Shown piece after piece: positions 50,353 to 59,469 of a stretch of DNA of 64,000 nt. This DNA comes from Nocardioides caldifontis (lineage in GTDB: Bacteria > Actinomycetota > Actinomycetes > Propionibacteriales > Nocardioidaceae). The stretch lies in assembly GCF_008087345.1 (NCBI RefSeq), contig NZ_VHIB01000001.1:868001-932000 (forward strand), written 5' to 3'. Position 1 is the stretch's first letter. Each line of letters opens with the position of its first letter. The notes under the pieces were generated by a model. That model searched no databases. It had not been told where the DNA came from and worked only from the letters and a program-made list of their open reading frames with translations. Made by a program: the position numbers and the translations under genes.

Positions 50353-51212
50353 CCCTCAAGCAGATCACCAGCCGCGTCCACGTCGAGACCGCGCACTTGG
50401 GGAGCAACAACTCGATCGTCGTGGGCGACGACGGCCTGATCCTGGTCGACAGCCCGCACCGCCCGACCGACGCCATCCGCTGGAACGAGACGGTCTCGGC
50501 GTTCGGGGAGACCCGGTTCGTGGTGAACACCGACCACCACCCGGACCACACGATCGGCAACTTCTGGCAGGGCGGCGAGGTCGTCGCGCACCAGGGCACC
50601 CGTCGGCGGCTGCTCGAGGAGCCGCCGACCCACGAGTACCTCGCCGACCTGTTCGCTCGGATCGACCCGGACGCGGTGGCGATGCTCGACACCTACCGGG
50701 TCCGCGTGCCGAACGTCGTCTTCAGCGAGCGGCTCGACCTCCACGTCGGCGGTGCGAGCCTCGAGCTCACCTTCCGCCCGGGCCACACGGCCAACAGCCT
50801 CCTCGCCTGGTTCCCCGGTGACGCCGTGATCTTCACCGGCGACATCGTGTGCGAGGCCGGGCTCCCCTCCTTCCAGGACTCGCGGCTCGTCGACTGGTTC
50901 GACGCCATCGACGCCGTCGCGGAGTACGACTTCGAGTACCTCGTGCCAGGTCACGGCGAGGTCGCTGACCGGGCGGTGGTCGACCACTACCGCCAGCTCG
51001 GTCGAGAGGTCGTCGCGGAGGTGGCAGCTGCGATCGCGGCCGGCCACTCCCGCGACCAGGCGTGCGACGAGATCCGCTTCGAGGACAACATCCACGTCGA
51101 CACGGACGACTACGTCGGCTACCCCGACTCGCTCGTCGAGATGTTCCAGCGTCGGTCCATCACCCGGATCTACGACGACCTGATCGACAACCCAGAGCTC
51201 GCGAACCGCTAG
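50349..51212 (+). CDS. Metallo-beta-lactamase-fold hydrolase with altered first metal ligand
   Basis: 287-residue MBL-fold protein. The metal loop reads VVNTDHHPDHTIGN: compared with the usual T-H-x-H-x-D-H, the first His is Asp while the second His, Asp and last His remain. Other ligands: His in RPGHTANS, Asp in VIFTGDIV, His in VPGHGEV. A helical C-terminal region (~residues 215-287) carries DDYVGYPDSLVEMFQRRSI. The family includes lactonases, alkylsulfatases and quorum-quenching enzymes. A lactone or thioester hydrolase role fits a catabolic operon, but is inferred. The Asp substitution may change metal preference. Confidence 0.85.
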   Translation: MTLKQITSRVHVETAHLGSNNSIVVGDDGLILVDSPHRPTDAIRWNETVSAFGETRFVVNTDHHPDHTIGNFWQGGEVVAHQGTRRRLLEEPPTHEYLADLFARIDPDAVAMLDTYRVRVPNVVFSERLDLHVGGASLELTFRPGHTANSLLAWFPGDAVIFTGDIVCEAGLPSFQDSRLVDWFDAIDAVAEYDFEYLVPGHGEVADRAVVDHYRQLGREVVAEVAAAIAAGHSRDQACDEIRFEDNIHVDTDDYVGYPDSLVEMFQRRSITRIYDDLIDNPELANR

Positions 51213-51256
51213 CCACTCCGGGCCAACGCGACTCCCTCCACGTTCAAAGGAAGCCG

Positions 51257-52384
51257 ATGAAGAAGCTCCGTATCGCTGCCGCGGCCACGTCCGCGCTGCT
51301 GTTCCTCAGTGCCTGCGGCGGCTCGTCCGAGGCCGGTGGCGGCGAGGCCGACACCGCCAAGGCCGAGGCCGCCAAGGAGGCGGTGGACGCCGCGAAGGCG
51401 GTCCCCGGCACCGACGACCTCGGTGAGCCGATCGACGTGTCGAAGCTCGAGGGCGAGACCATCTACTCGATCCCGATCGACAGCAAGGCCGAGTTCTACT
51501 CGGTCGGCGAGAACGCCATGAAGGCCGTCGCCGAGAAGGCCGGTGTCGAGTACAAGACGTTCCCGTCCGACGGGACGCAGACCTCGTTCCAGCAGGGCAT
51601 CCAGCAGGCGATCAACGCGGACGCCGGGGCGATCCTGCTGAACGGTCCGCTGGCGGAGACGCTCGGGCCCCAGATCGACGCCGCCAAGAAGGCCGGCATC
51701 CCGGTCATCCCGCTGCACCTGAGCGACAGCGAGGGCGAGGGCACGCCGGGCCTCGAGTACGAGGCGTTCGCGCCCTTCAACCAGGCCGCCCGGCTCTTCA
51801 CGCAGTACGCGATCGCGGACCTGGAGGGCGAGCCGGTGCACGCGCTCGTCATCGAGGTCTCCGAGACCGGCCCGTCCGAGGGCATGGTCCAGACGATCCA
51901 GGAGACGCTCGAGGAGGAGGGTCCGGAGGGCTCCACGACGACGGTCATCAACGCACCCGTCGCGCAGTGGTCCACCCAGGTCCAGGGGCTCGTCCAGTCA
52001 GCACTTCTGAAGGACCCGAAGATCAACGCGGTCCTCCCGATCTACGACAGCATCGCGCTGTACGCCGCTCCCGGGATCGCCCAGGCCGCCGGCGGACGCG
52101 ACGTCAAGATCTACACGTTCAACGGCACGCCGGCGATCCTCAAGATGATCAAGGACGGCAGCGTCGCGGTGAACGTCGCCGAGAACCCGGACTGGGTCGC
52201 CTACGTCAACATGGACGTCGCCTTCCGGGCGATGCTCGGCGTGGACCCGATCCCGGGTGAGACCGGCCCGCTGCGGCTCATCGACGCCTCGAACGTCGAC
52301 GAGACCGGCAACCCGCCGGAGAGCGGCAAGGGGTTCGGCGACGAGTACCCGGACGCCTACCTCGAGCTGTGGGGCCTGGCGTAA
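51257..52384 (+). CDS. CUT2-type ABC importer substrate-binding lipoprotein
   Basis: 375-residue extracytoplasmic solute receptor. ATG with AAAGGAAG upstream; signal peptide with lipobox LSAC (Cys 20), then a Gly/Ala/Glu linker. The mature part is a type I periplasmic-binding fold of the RbsB group (ETIYSIPIDSKAEFYSVGENAMKAVAEKAG, QQAINADAGAILLNGPL, VLPIYDSIALYAAPGIAQAAG). It is less like classical sugar receptors at the binding cleft, so the ligand may not be a sugar. It is followed by its ATPase and permease. Confidence 0.9.
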   Translation: MKKLRIAAAATSALLFLSACGGSSEAGGGEADTAKAEAAKEAVDAAKAVPGTDDLGEPIDVSKLEGETIYSIPIDSKAEFYSVGENAMKAVAEKAGVEYKTFPSDGTQTSFQQGIQQAINADAGAILLNGPLAETLGPQIDAAKKAGIPVIPLHLSDSEGEGTPGLEYEAFAPFNQAARLFTQYAIADLEGEPVHALVIEVSETGPSEGMVQTIQETLEEEGPEGSTTTVINAPVAQWSTQVQGLVQSALLKDPKINAVLPIYDSIALYAAPGIAQAAGGRDVKIYTFNGTPAILKMIKDGSVAVNVAENPDWVAYVNMDVAFRAMLGVDPIPGETGPLRLIDASNVDETGNPPESGKGFGDEYPDAYLELWGLA

Positions 52385-52387
52385 GTC

Positions 52388-53959
52388 ATGTCCGACATGC
52401 AGACGGCGACGAGCAGGGGGGCGGTCACCCCCGCCTCCCTGCTCCGGGTCACCGGCCTCCACAAGGCGTTCAACGGGGTGCCGGCCCTCCGCGGCGTCGA
52501 TCTCGACGTGCGGGCGGGTGAGGTCCACGGCTTGCTCGGCGCCAACGGCAGCGGCAAGTCCACCTTGATCAAGGTGCTGGCCGGCTTCCACGACGCCGAC
52601 GCCGGCTCGGTGAGCATCCACGGCCGCGAGCGGCGCAGCCCCTTCGGGCCGCGCGGCCTGCGGGACGAGGGCATGGGGTTCGTCCACCAGGACCTCGGCC
52701 TCGCTCCTGCCGGCACGGTGCTCGAGCACATGGCCCTCGACTCGGCGGGTGACGCGCGTGGGCTCCGACGGGTCGACTGGAGGAGCGAGCGCCGACGCGT
52801 GCGCGACCTCCTCGACCGGTTCGACGTGCGGGTCGACGTCGACGCCACCATCGACATGCTCACCCCGGTGCAGCGGGCGATGGTCGCCGTGGTCCGCGCT
52901 GTCGGTGGACAGGAGCGCACCAGCGACTCCTCGCGTCACGGGCAGATCCTCGTCCTGGACGAGCCCACCGTCTTCCTGCCGCGTCACGAGGTCGGCCTGC
53001 TGTTCGCCCTGCTGGACCGGCTGCGCGCCAACGGCGACGCGGTGCTCCTGGTCAGCCACGACCTCGACGAGATCCTGCAGGTCACCGACCGTGTCACGGT
53101 CTTCCGCAACGGCGTCACCGCCGGCACCCGGAAGACCGCCGGCTCCACCCGTGACGACCTCGTGCAGCTGATCCTCGGCGCCCGCGACGAGCACGTCGCC
53201 AAGGGGGCGGCCGTCGTCCGCGACGACCGTCCGCCGCTGCTGTCGGCGCGCGGCCTGACGGGCAACCGGGTGGCGGGGCTCGACCTGGACCTCCACGCCG
53301 GCGAGGTGGTCGGCGTGACCGGGCTGGCGGGCTCCGGTTTCGAGGAGCTCCCCGAGCTCCTGTACGGCGCGCGTCCCGCGCGTGCCGGCGAGGTCGTCCA
53401 GGACGGGACCGTCGTCTCGCGGCTCTCGCCGGCCGAGTCGATGCGCCGCGGCGTCATCCTGATCCCGGCCGACCGCAAGGGGCAGGGCGGTGTGCTCGAC
53501 CTCAGCGTCATGGAGAACATGTCGCTCCCGTTCCTGACCCGGCGCGCCAAGGGGTTCCGGATCGACTGGAAGGGCATCGAGCAGCAGGCGCAGGACGCCT
53601 GCGACCGGCTCAATGTCGTGCCGCCACGGCCGGCCGCACAGTTCGGCCACCTGAGCGGGGGCAACCAGCAGAAGGCGCTCCTCGGCAAGTGGATGGACAC
53701 CCAGCCGAAGGTCATGCTGCTGAGCGAGCCCACGCAGGGCGTCGACATCGGTGCCCGCCGCGAGATCTTCAAGCTCATCCGCGCCGCGGTGGCCGACGGC
53801 ATGTCGGTCCTGTGCGCCACGTCCGACTACGAGCAGCTCGTCGAGATGGCCGACCGGGTCATCGTGCTCGACGAGGGGCGGATCCAGTCCGAGCTCCACG
53901 GGGACGCCATCACCAAGGACGCGCTCGCGTCCGCCGTTTACGCAGAGGAAGCCTCGTGA
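52388..53959 (+). CDS. CUT2-type ABC importer ATPase (two nucleotide-binding domains)
   Basis: 523-residue RbsA/XylG/MglA-like tandem ATPase. NBD1: Walker A LLGANGSGKSTLIKVLAG, Q-loop FVHQDLGLAP, a degenerate signature (LTPVQRAMVAVVRAV), Walker B ILVLDEPTVFLP and H-loop LLVSHDLDEI. NBD2 lacks a proper Walker A (GLAGSGFEELPELLYG) but has signature LSGGNQQKALLGKW and Walker B VMLLSEPTQGVD. One complete composite site is therefore expected, as is normal in this family. ATG 3 bases after the receptor stop; GTGA overlap with the permease. Confidence 0.92.
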   Translation: MSDMQTATSRGAVTPASLLRVTGLHKAFNGVPALRGVDLDVRAGEVHGLLGANGSGKSTLIKVLAGFHDADAGSVSIHGRERRSPFGPRGLRDEGMGFVHQDLGLAPAGTVLEHMALDSAGDARGLRRVDWRSERRRVRDLLDRFDVRVDVDATIDMLTPVQRAMVAVVRAVGGQERTSDSSRHGQILVLDEPTVFLPRHEVGLLFALLDRLRANGDAVLLVSHDLDEILQVTDRVTVFRNGVTAGTRKTAGSTRDDLVQLILGARDEHVAKGAAVVRDDRPPLLSARGLTGNRVAGLDLDLHAGEVVGVTGLAGSGFEELPELLYGARPARAGEVVQDGTVVSRLSPAESMRRGVILIPADRKGQGGVLDLSVMENMSLPFLTRRAKGFRIDWKGIEQQAQDACDRLNVVPPRPAAQFGHLSGGNQQKALLGKWMDTQPKVMLLSEPTQGVDIGARREIFKLIRAAVADGMSVLCATSDYEQLVEMADRVIVLDEGRIQSELHGDAITKDALASAVYAEEAS

Positions 53960-54999
53960 CCACCACACCCACGACCTCGACCCCGCAGGGCAGCAACGAC
54001 GCGCGGCGCGACGTCGCCAAGCGGCCCGCCGAACCGGAGCGCTTCGCGCTCCTCGGCGTGTGGGTCCTGCTGTTCCTGGTCTTCAGCCTGATCGTCCCGG
54101 ACACCTTCCCGACCACGGCGAACGTGTCGAACATGCTCGGCTCGCAGGCGACACTCCTGGTGCTGGCGCTGGGGCTCATCGTGCCGCTGCGGGCCGGCGA
54201 CTACGACCTGTCGGTGGCCTCCACCCTGAACCTCGCCGCGGTCGTCGTCGCGGTGCTGAACGTCAACAAGGGCTGGAACATCTGGGCCGCAGTCCTCGCG
54301 GCGATCATCGCCGGCATGCTCGTCGGCGTCGTCAACGGGTTCATCATCACCCGCTTCGACATCGACCCGTTCATCGTGACGCTGGGCATCGGCACCGTGG
54401 TCCAGGGGCTCATCTACCAGATCTCCAACTCGGTGACGATCACCGGCGTCGACCGCTCGCTGTCCGACGTGATGCTGACCCAGCCCTTCCTCTCGATCCC
54501 GCTGGACTTCTACTACGCACTGGCCCTGTGCGTGGTCGTCTGGTACGTCTTCGACCACACCGCGTTCGGCCAGCGGCTGCTGTTCGCCGGGCAGAGCCGT
54601 GACGTGGCCAGGCTCAACGGTGTCAACGTCGCGGGGCTGCGCTGGACGGCGATGATCATCTCGGGTGGCATCGCGGGGCTGGCGGGCGTCGTCTACACCG
54701 GCACCACCGCGAGCGCGGACCCGGTCTCCGGCGCCGCGTTCCTGTTGCCGGCCTTCGCCGCCTGCTTCCTCGGCTCGACGGTGCTCAAGATCGGCCGCTT
54801 CAACCCGTGGGGCACCCTGATCGCGGTCTACTTCCTCGTCACCGGGATCACCGGCCTGCAGCTCATGGGCGCCCAGCAGTACGTCCAGCAGCTCTTCTAC
54901 GGCGGAGCGCTCGTGATCGCCGTCGTCATGTCCAAGCTCGTCAAGAGCCGCGGCGAGCGCCGTCGGCGGGCCGAGGTCCGTCCGGCTGTCACGGCCTGA
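53956..54999 (+). CDS. CUT2-type ABC importer permease
   Basis: 347-residue RbsC-like membrane subunit with about 9-10 helices after a cytoplasmic N terminus of ~30 residues. Family segments: LLVLALGLIVPLRAGDYDLSVASTLNLAAVVVA (usually 'GIDLSVGS'), GMLVGVVNGFIITRFDIDPFIVTLG, GQSRDVARLNGVNVAGLRWTAMIISGGIAGLAGVVY, and FLGSTVLKIGRFNPWGTLIAVYFL. The only permease in the operon, so it would act as a homodimer. The start overlaps the ATPase stop. Confidence 0.92.
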   Translation: MTTTPTTSTPQGSNDARRDVAKRPAEPERFALLGVWVLLFLVFSLIVPDTFPTTANVSNMLGSQATLLVLALGLIVPLRAGDYDLSVASTLNLAAVVVAVLNVNKGWNIWAAVLAAIIAGMLVGVVNGFIITRFDIDPFIVTLGIGTVVQGLIYQISNSVTITGVDRSLSDVMLTQPFLSIPLDFYYALALCVVVWYVFDHTAFGQRLLFAGQSRDVARLNGVNVAGLRWTAMIISGGIAGLAGVVYTGTTASADPVSGAAFLLPAFAACFLGSTVLKIGRFNPWGTLIAVYFLVTGITGLQLMGAQQYVQQLFYGGALVIAVVMSKLVKSRGERRRRAEVRPAVTA

Positions 55000-55031
55000 C
55001 CCCTGCTCCTCACACACCGAAAGGCAACACC

Positions 55032-56141
55032 ATGAAGACTCGTGCAGCAGTCATCCACGCGATCGGCGAGGAGTGGAAGGTCCAGGAGCTCGACCTCAAC
55101 GAGCCGGGCGAGAACGAGGTCCGCATCAAGGTCATGGCCAGCGGGCTCTGCCACTCCGACGACCACTTCGTCACCGGGGACCTGGCGGTCGACCTGCCGA
55201 TGGTCGGCGGCCACGAGGGCGCCGGGATCGTCGAGGCCGTGGGCTCGAAGGTGACCCGCGTCAAGGTCGGCGACCACGTGAGCACCCTGTTCATCCCCGC
55301 CTGCGGCCAGTGCGTCTACTGCGCCCGCGGCATGCAGTACATCTGCAACAACGGTGCCGGCATGGAGACCGGCATGGGGATGGACGGCAACCCCCACTTC
55401 CACGACGCCGACGGCAACAAGGTCGGTGGCGTCACGCGTCTGGGCACCTTCTCCAACTACCTGGTGTGCCACGAGATGCAGACCGTCAAGCTGCCGGACG
55501 ACATCCCGTTCGAGCTGGCCTGCCTGGTCTCCTGCGGTGTCGCGACCGGGTACGGCGCTGCGGTCAACGGTGGCGTGAAGCCGGGTGACGTCGTCCTGGT
55601 CCTCGGGTTCGGGGGCGTCGGGGCCAACGCGGTGCAGGGTGCGCGTCACGCGGGCGCCGACCACGTCATCGTGATCGAGCCCGTGGAGGAGAAGCACAAG
55701 TGGGCGCTCGACTTCGGCGCGACCGAGGCCTACACCTCGATCCCGGAGGCGCAGCAGCGCATCGACCACCTCACCAACGGCCAGGGCGTCGACGTCGCCC
55801 TGATCACCGTGGGCCGGGTCGACGGCGACATCATCGGTGACGCGTTCGCCGCGGTCGGCAAGGCCGGCACCTGCGTCCTCGTGTCCGTCGGCCAGGCGGA
55901 GCGGGGGATCGCGATCAGCCCGCAGGACTTCACCAACTTCGCCAAGCACTTCCAGGGCGTCATGTACGGCAACTGCAACCCCACCGCCGACATCCCCAAG
56001 CTCTTGCAGATGTACAAGGACGGTTCGCTCAAGCTCGACGAGCTGGTGACGCGCCGCTACAAGCTCGACGAGATCAACGAGGCCGTGGCGGACATGCACG
56101 CGGGGCGCAACATCCGCGGCGTCGTCGTCCACGAGCACTGA
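55032..56141 (+). CDS. NDMA-type (mycofactocin-associated) zinc alcohol dehydrogenase
   Basis: 369-residue class III-like zinc MDR alcohol dehydrogenase of the nicotinoprotein/NDMA-dependent group, whose tightly bound NAD(H) is recycled through mycofactocin. Catalytic zinc: Cys40 in MASGLCHSDDHFVTGD, His in VGGHEGAGIVEAVG, and Cys in VSCGVATGYGAAV. Structural zinc Cys are in CGQCVYCARGMQYIC. The insert NNGAGMETGMGMDGNPHFHDADG is characteristic of this subgroup. NAD fold: VLGFGGVGANAVQGA. It lies about 9.4 kb from mftG, suggesting that it oxidises the pathway's alcohol. GAAAGGCA ribosome site. Confidence 0.88.
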   Translation: MKTRAAVIHAIGEEWKVQELDLNEPGENEVRIKVMASGLCHSDDHFVTGDLAVDLPMVGGHEGAGIVEAVGSKVTRVKVGDHVSTLFIPACGQCVYCARGMQYICNNGAGMETGMGMDGNPHFHDADGNKVGGVTRLGTFSNYLVCHEMQTVKLPDDIPFELACLVSCGVATGYGAAVNGGVKPGDVVLVLGFGGVGANAVQGARHAGADHVIVIEPVEEKHKWALDFGATEAYTSIPEAQQRIDHLTNGQGVDVALITVGRVDGDIIGDAFAAVGKAGTCVLVSVGQAERGIAISPQDFTNFAKHFQGVMYGNCNPTADIPKLLQMYKDGSLKLDELVTRRYKLDEINEAVADMHAGRNIRGVVVHEH

Positions 56142-56188
56142 GCCGCACGAGCACCGATCGTCGCACCACAGACCAGGAGATCCTTCGC

Positions 56189-57670
56189 ATGACCATCACC
56201 GAGCCCACCGTCGACGTCACCGCACCGATCGAGCACACCAAGCTGCTGATCGACGGTGAGTTCGTCGACTCCCTCGACGGCAGCACGTTCGACACCATCA
56301 ACCCGTCCAACGGCGAGGTCATCACCCAGGTGGCCCTGGGCTCCGCGGCGGACGTCGACCGCGCGGTCGCCGCCGCGCGGCAGGCGTTCGACCACGGACC
56401 GTGGCCGCGCATGAAGCCGAGCGAGCGCGCGGCCGCCCTGTGGCGCCTGGGTGACCTGCTGCTCGCGGACGCCGCGGAGATGGGACGCATCGAGACCCTG
56501 GACCAGGGCAAGCCGTACTCGCTCGCCACCGCCGGTGACGTCCCGTCCGCGGCCGGCCTGTTCCACTACATGTCGGGGTTCGCGACCAAGCTCGAGGGCT
56601 CCGTCATCCCGATCTCGGCCCCCGGTGAGTACCACACCTACACGCGCCGCGAGGCGCTCGGCGTGGTGGGGCTCATCGTGCCGTGGAACTTCCCGCTGGT
56701 GATCACCTCCTGGAAGATGGCGCCCGCTCTCGCCGCGGGCAACACGGTGGTGCTCAAGCCGGCCGAGGCGACGCCGCTGTCGGCGCTGCGGCTGGGACAG
56801 CTCTGCCTCGAGGCGGGCATCCCGCCGGGCGTGGTCAACGTCGTCAACGGCTACGGCCCGACCGTCGGGCAGCGGCTGGCCGAGCACCCGCTCGTCGACA
56901 AGGTGTCGTTCACCGGGTCGACCGCGACGGGCCGCCGGATCCTCGACGCTGCCAAGGGGAACCTCAAGCGGGTCACGCTCGAGCTCGGCGGCAAGAGCGC
57001 CAACATCATCTTCCCCGACGCCGACATCGAGGCCGCCATCGCGGGCTCGTCGGCCGGCATCTTCTTCAACGCCGGACAGGCCTGCGCTGCTGCCTCCCGG
57101 CTCTACGTCCACGACGACGTGTACGACGAGGTCGTGGCCGGCATGGCGGAGAAGGCCCGGCAGATCAAGGTGGGCGACGGGTTCGACCCGCAGACCGAGA
57201 TCGGCCCGGTCGCCAGCCTCGAGCACTTCGAGCGGGTCAGCGGCTACCTCGACGTGGGCAAGAACGAGGGCGAGGTCGTCACCGGCGGCGCCCGGATCGG
57301 CGAGAAGGGCTACTTCATCGAGCCCACCATCTTCGCGGGCGCTGCGCCGGACGCGCGCATCGTCAAGGAGGAGATCTTCGGCCCGGTCGTCGTCGCCAAC
57401 CGCTTCAAGGACATCGAGGAGGTCGTCGCCCAGGCCAACGACACCCGGTACGGCCTCGCGTCGGGGGTGTGGACCAAGGACATCGCGACGGCGCACCGGA
57501 CGGCCGCCCGTCTCCAGGCAGGCACCGTGTGGGTCAACTCCTACGGCGTCTTCGACCCGTCGATGCCCTTCGGTGGCATGAAGGAGTCCGGCTGGGGACG
57601 CGAGATGGGCCATGACGTCATGCACGACTACACCGACGTCAAGACCGTCTGCGTGAGGATCGATGGCTGA
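56189..57670 (+). CDS. NAD-dependent aldehyde dehydrogenase
   Basis: 493-residue ALDH superfamily enzyme expected to oxidise the aldehyde made by the preceding alcohol dehydrogenase to an acid. Catalytic Cys is in FFNAGQACAAASRLYV (about 298), Glu in VTLELGGKSANI (about 263), Asn in IVPWNFPL, and NAD motif FTGSTATGRRI. The C terminus has the EEIFGPVV and PFGGMKESGWGREMG blocks. CAGGAGAT ribosome site; its stop overlaps the start of the second FCD regulator by 8 bases. Confidence 0.93.
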   Translation: MTITEPTVDVTAPIEHTKLLIDGEFVDSLDGSTFDTINPSNGEVITQVALGSAADVDRAVAAARQAFDHGPWPRMKPSERAAALWRLGDLLLADAAEMGRIETLDQGKPYSLATAGDVPSAAGLFHYMSGFATKLEGSVIPISAPGEYHTYTRREALGVVGLIVPWNFPLVITSWKMAPALAAGNTVVLKPAEATPLSALRLGQLCLEAGIPPGVVNVVNGYGPTVGQRLAEHPLVDKVSFTGSTATGRRILDAAKGNLKRVTLELGGKSANIIFPDADIEAAIAGSSAGIFFNAGQACAAASRLYVHDDVYDEVVAGMAEKARQIKVGDGFDPQTEIGPVASLEHFERVSGYLDVGKNEGEVVTGGARIGEKGYFIEPTIFAGAAPDARIVKEEIFGPVVVANRFKDIEEVVAQANDTRYGLASGVWTKDIATAHRTAARLQAGTVWVNSYGVFDPSMPFGGMKESGWGREMGHDVMHDYTDVKTVCVRIDG

Positions 57671-58376
57671 GACGTTCCGTCTCGACGGAGTCTCGCCCAT
57701 CGACAGGAGCAACCTGACGCTGGCCGACCGGGTCGAGGCCCGGTTGCGCGAGCAGATCGTGCAAGGGGAGCGGCCCACGGGGTCGCGGCTGAACGAGGTC
57801 GAGATCGCAGCGGACCTCGGTGTCAGCCGCGGCCCGGTCCGCGAGGCGTTGCAGCGCCTCGCCCACGCCGGGCTGGTCACGCTGGAGTCGCACCGCGGGG
57901 CGTTCGTGCGGAGGCTGGACCTGGGCGAGGTCCGCGAGCTGTTCGAGGTCCGCATCGCGCTGGAGTGCCACGCAGCCGAGCTGGCCGCCGAGCGGATCAG
58001 CGATGCGGGGCTCGAGGAGCTGGTGCGGCTCCAGGAGGCCTCCATGTCGGAGATGTCGCAAGGGCCGACGCCGACGCCGTTCGACCATCTCGACCTGCAC
58101 ACGCTGATCGTCCGCGAGTCCGGCAACGGGCGGCTCCAGCAAGCGGTGGCGCAGGTCAACGTCGAGCTGCGGCTCCCGCGGTCGCGCTCCGGTGCCACGG
58201 GCGCCCGGGCCAGGGAGGCCGTGGACGAGCACCGTGAGCTCATCGCGCACCTCACGGCCCGTGATGCGGAAGGTGCCCGGTCCGCCATGCGGCGGCACCT
58301 CACGGCCTCGCTCCACAACACGATGCAGCTGCTCCAGGTGGCCGAGGGTCACGACTCGGAAGAGGGTTCACGATGA
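57663..58376 (+). CDS. GntR-family regulator with FCD domain (regulator 2)
   Basis: 237-residue FadR-subfamily regulator lying inside the right operon, overlapping the ALDH gene by 8 bases and the OYE gene by 4. The wHTH is LTLADRVEARLREQIVQGERPTGSRLNEVEIAADLGVSRGPVREALQRLAHAGLV. The FCD domain contains LFEVRIALECHAAELAAERI, FDHLDLHTLIVRESGN and DEHRELIAHLTARDAEGARSAMRRHLTAS, with Asp and His residues suited to the metal/effector pocket. A paralogue of the gene at 45755. One of the two probably binds the ACTGTTGACAGT sites; which one is unknown. Confidence 0.9.
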   Translation: MAETFRLDGVSPIDRSNLTLADRVEARLREQIVQGERPTGSRLNEVEIAADLGVSRGPVREALQRLAHAGLVTLESHRGAFVRRLDLGEVRELFEVRIALECHAAELAAERISDAGLEELVRLQEASMSEMSQGPTPTPFDHLDLHTLIVRESGNGRLQQAVAQVNVELRLPRSRSGATGARAREAVDEHRELIAHLTARDAEGARSAMRRHLTASLHNTMQLLQVAEGHDSEEGSR

Positions 58377-59455
58377 CTCAGACGATCTTCACGCCGTGGA
58401 AGCTCGGCTCGATCGAGCTGGCGAACCGGGTCGTGATGGCTCCGATGACGCGCAACCGCGCGGACGTCGAGGGCGTCCTGCCCGACTACGCGATCGACTA
58501 CTACCGCCAGCGCGCGGGGGCCGGGCTGATCGTGAGCGAGGCCACCCAGCCGAGCGTGCAGGGCCAGGGGTACCCGGGCACCCCCGGGATCCACACCGAC
58601 GCACAGCAGGCCCAGTGGGCGCGGGTCACGGACGCCGTGCACGAGGCCGGCGGTCGGATCTACATCCAGCTGATGCACACCGGACGGGTCGGGCACCCCA
58701 GCGTCAGGCCGGTCGCGACCCCTCAGCTGGCGCCGAGCGCGGTGCGCCCGGACCTCGAGGTCGAGACGATCGACCGGTCCGTGGTGGAGCCCGTGCCCGA
58801 GCCGCGAGCGATGACGCTCGACGAGATCGCGCAGACCATCGAGGACCACGCGCAAGCCGCTGCACGCGCGATCGCGGCGGGTGCGGACGGGATCGAGCTG
58901 CACGGCGCCAACGGCTACCTGCTCCACCAGTTCCTGTCGCCGGGCACCAACCATCGCACCGACCGGTACGGCGGCAGTCCGGAGAACCGGGCGCGCTTCG
59001 TCGTCGAGGTCGCCCGGGCCTGCGCCGAGCGGATCGGGGCCGACCGCGTCGGGCTCCGCATCTCGCCCGGGGGGCAGTTCAACGACATGAAGGACCGCGG
59101 CAACGAGGACACGTACCTCGCGCTGGTCGACGAGCTCGCGGGCGACCGGCTCTCGTACCTGCACACGCTCCGGGGCCGGACGTCGACGCTCCACGAGGAG
59201 CTCCGGCGGCGGTGGCCGACCAGCTACGTCATCAACACCGGCTACCTCGGTTCCAGCGAGCTGGACGAGGTCGCGCCGATCGTGGAGTCGGGGGCGTCGG
59301 ACCTCGTCAGCGTCGGCCGGTTGTTCATCTCCAACCCTGACCTCGTCGAGCGCTGGCGTCGCGGGATCGAGCGCGCCGAGTGGGACGAGGACACGTTCTA
59401 CACCGGTGCCGACCGCGGCTACATCGACTACCCGAGCATCAGCTCGTCCTGCTGA
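58373..59455 (+). CDS. Old Yellow Enzyme family NAD(P)H:flavin oxidoreductase
   Basis: 360-residue FMN-dependent ene-reductase of the classical OYE type. It has VVMAPMTRNRAD near the N terminus, YIQLMHTGRVGHPS, substrate-binding His/Asn pair in ELHGANGYLLHQFLSPGTNHR (H-x-x-N), TDRYGGSPENRARFVVEV, and the C-terminal FMN phosphate loop SVGRLFISNPDLVERW. Expected to reduce an activated C=C bond using NAD(P)H. The ATG overlaps the regulator stop. Within the pathway it could reduce an alpha,beta-unsaturated acid, amide or ketone. Confidence 0.92.
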   Translation: MTQTIFTPWKLGSIELANRVVMAPMTRNRADVEGVLPDYAIDYYRQRAGAGLIVSEATQPSVQGQGYPGTPGIHTDAQQAQWARVTDAVHEAGGRIYIQLMHTGRVGHPSVRPVATPQLAPSAVRPDLEVETIDRSVVEPVPEPRAMTLDEIAQTIEDHAQAAARAIAAGADGIELHGANGYLLHQFLSPGTNHRTDRYGGSPENRARFVVEVARACAERIGADRVGLRISPGGQFNDMKDRGNEDTYLALVDELAGDRLSYLHTLRGRTSTLHEELRRRWPTSYVINTGYLGSSELDEVAPIVESGASDLVSVGRLFISNPDLVERWRRGIERAEWDEDTFYTGADRGYIDYPSISSSC

Positions 59456-59469
59456 AAGGAAGTGCGGCA

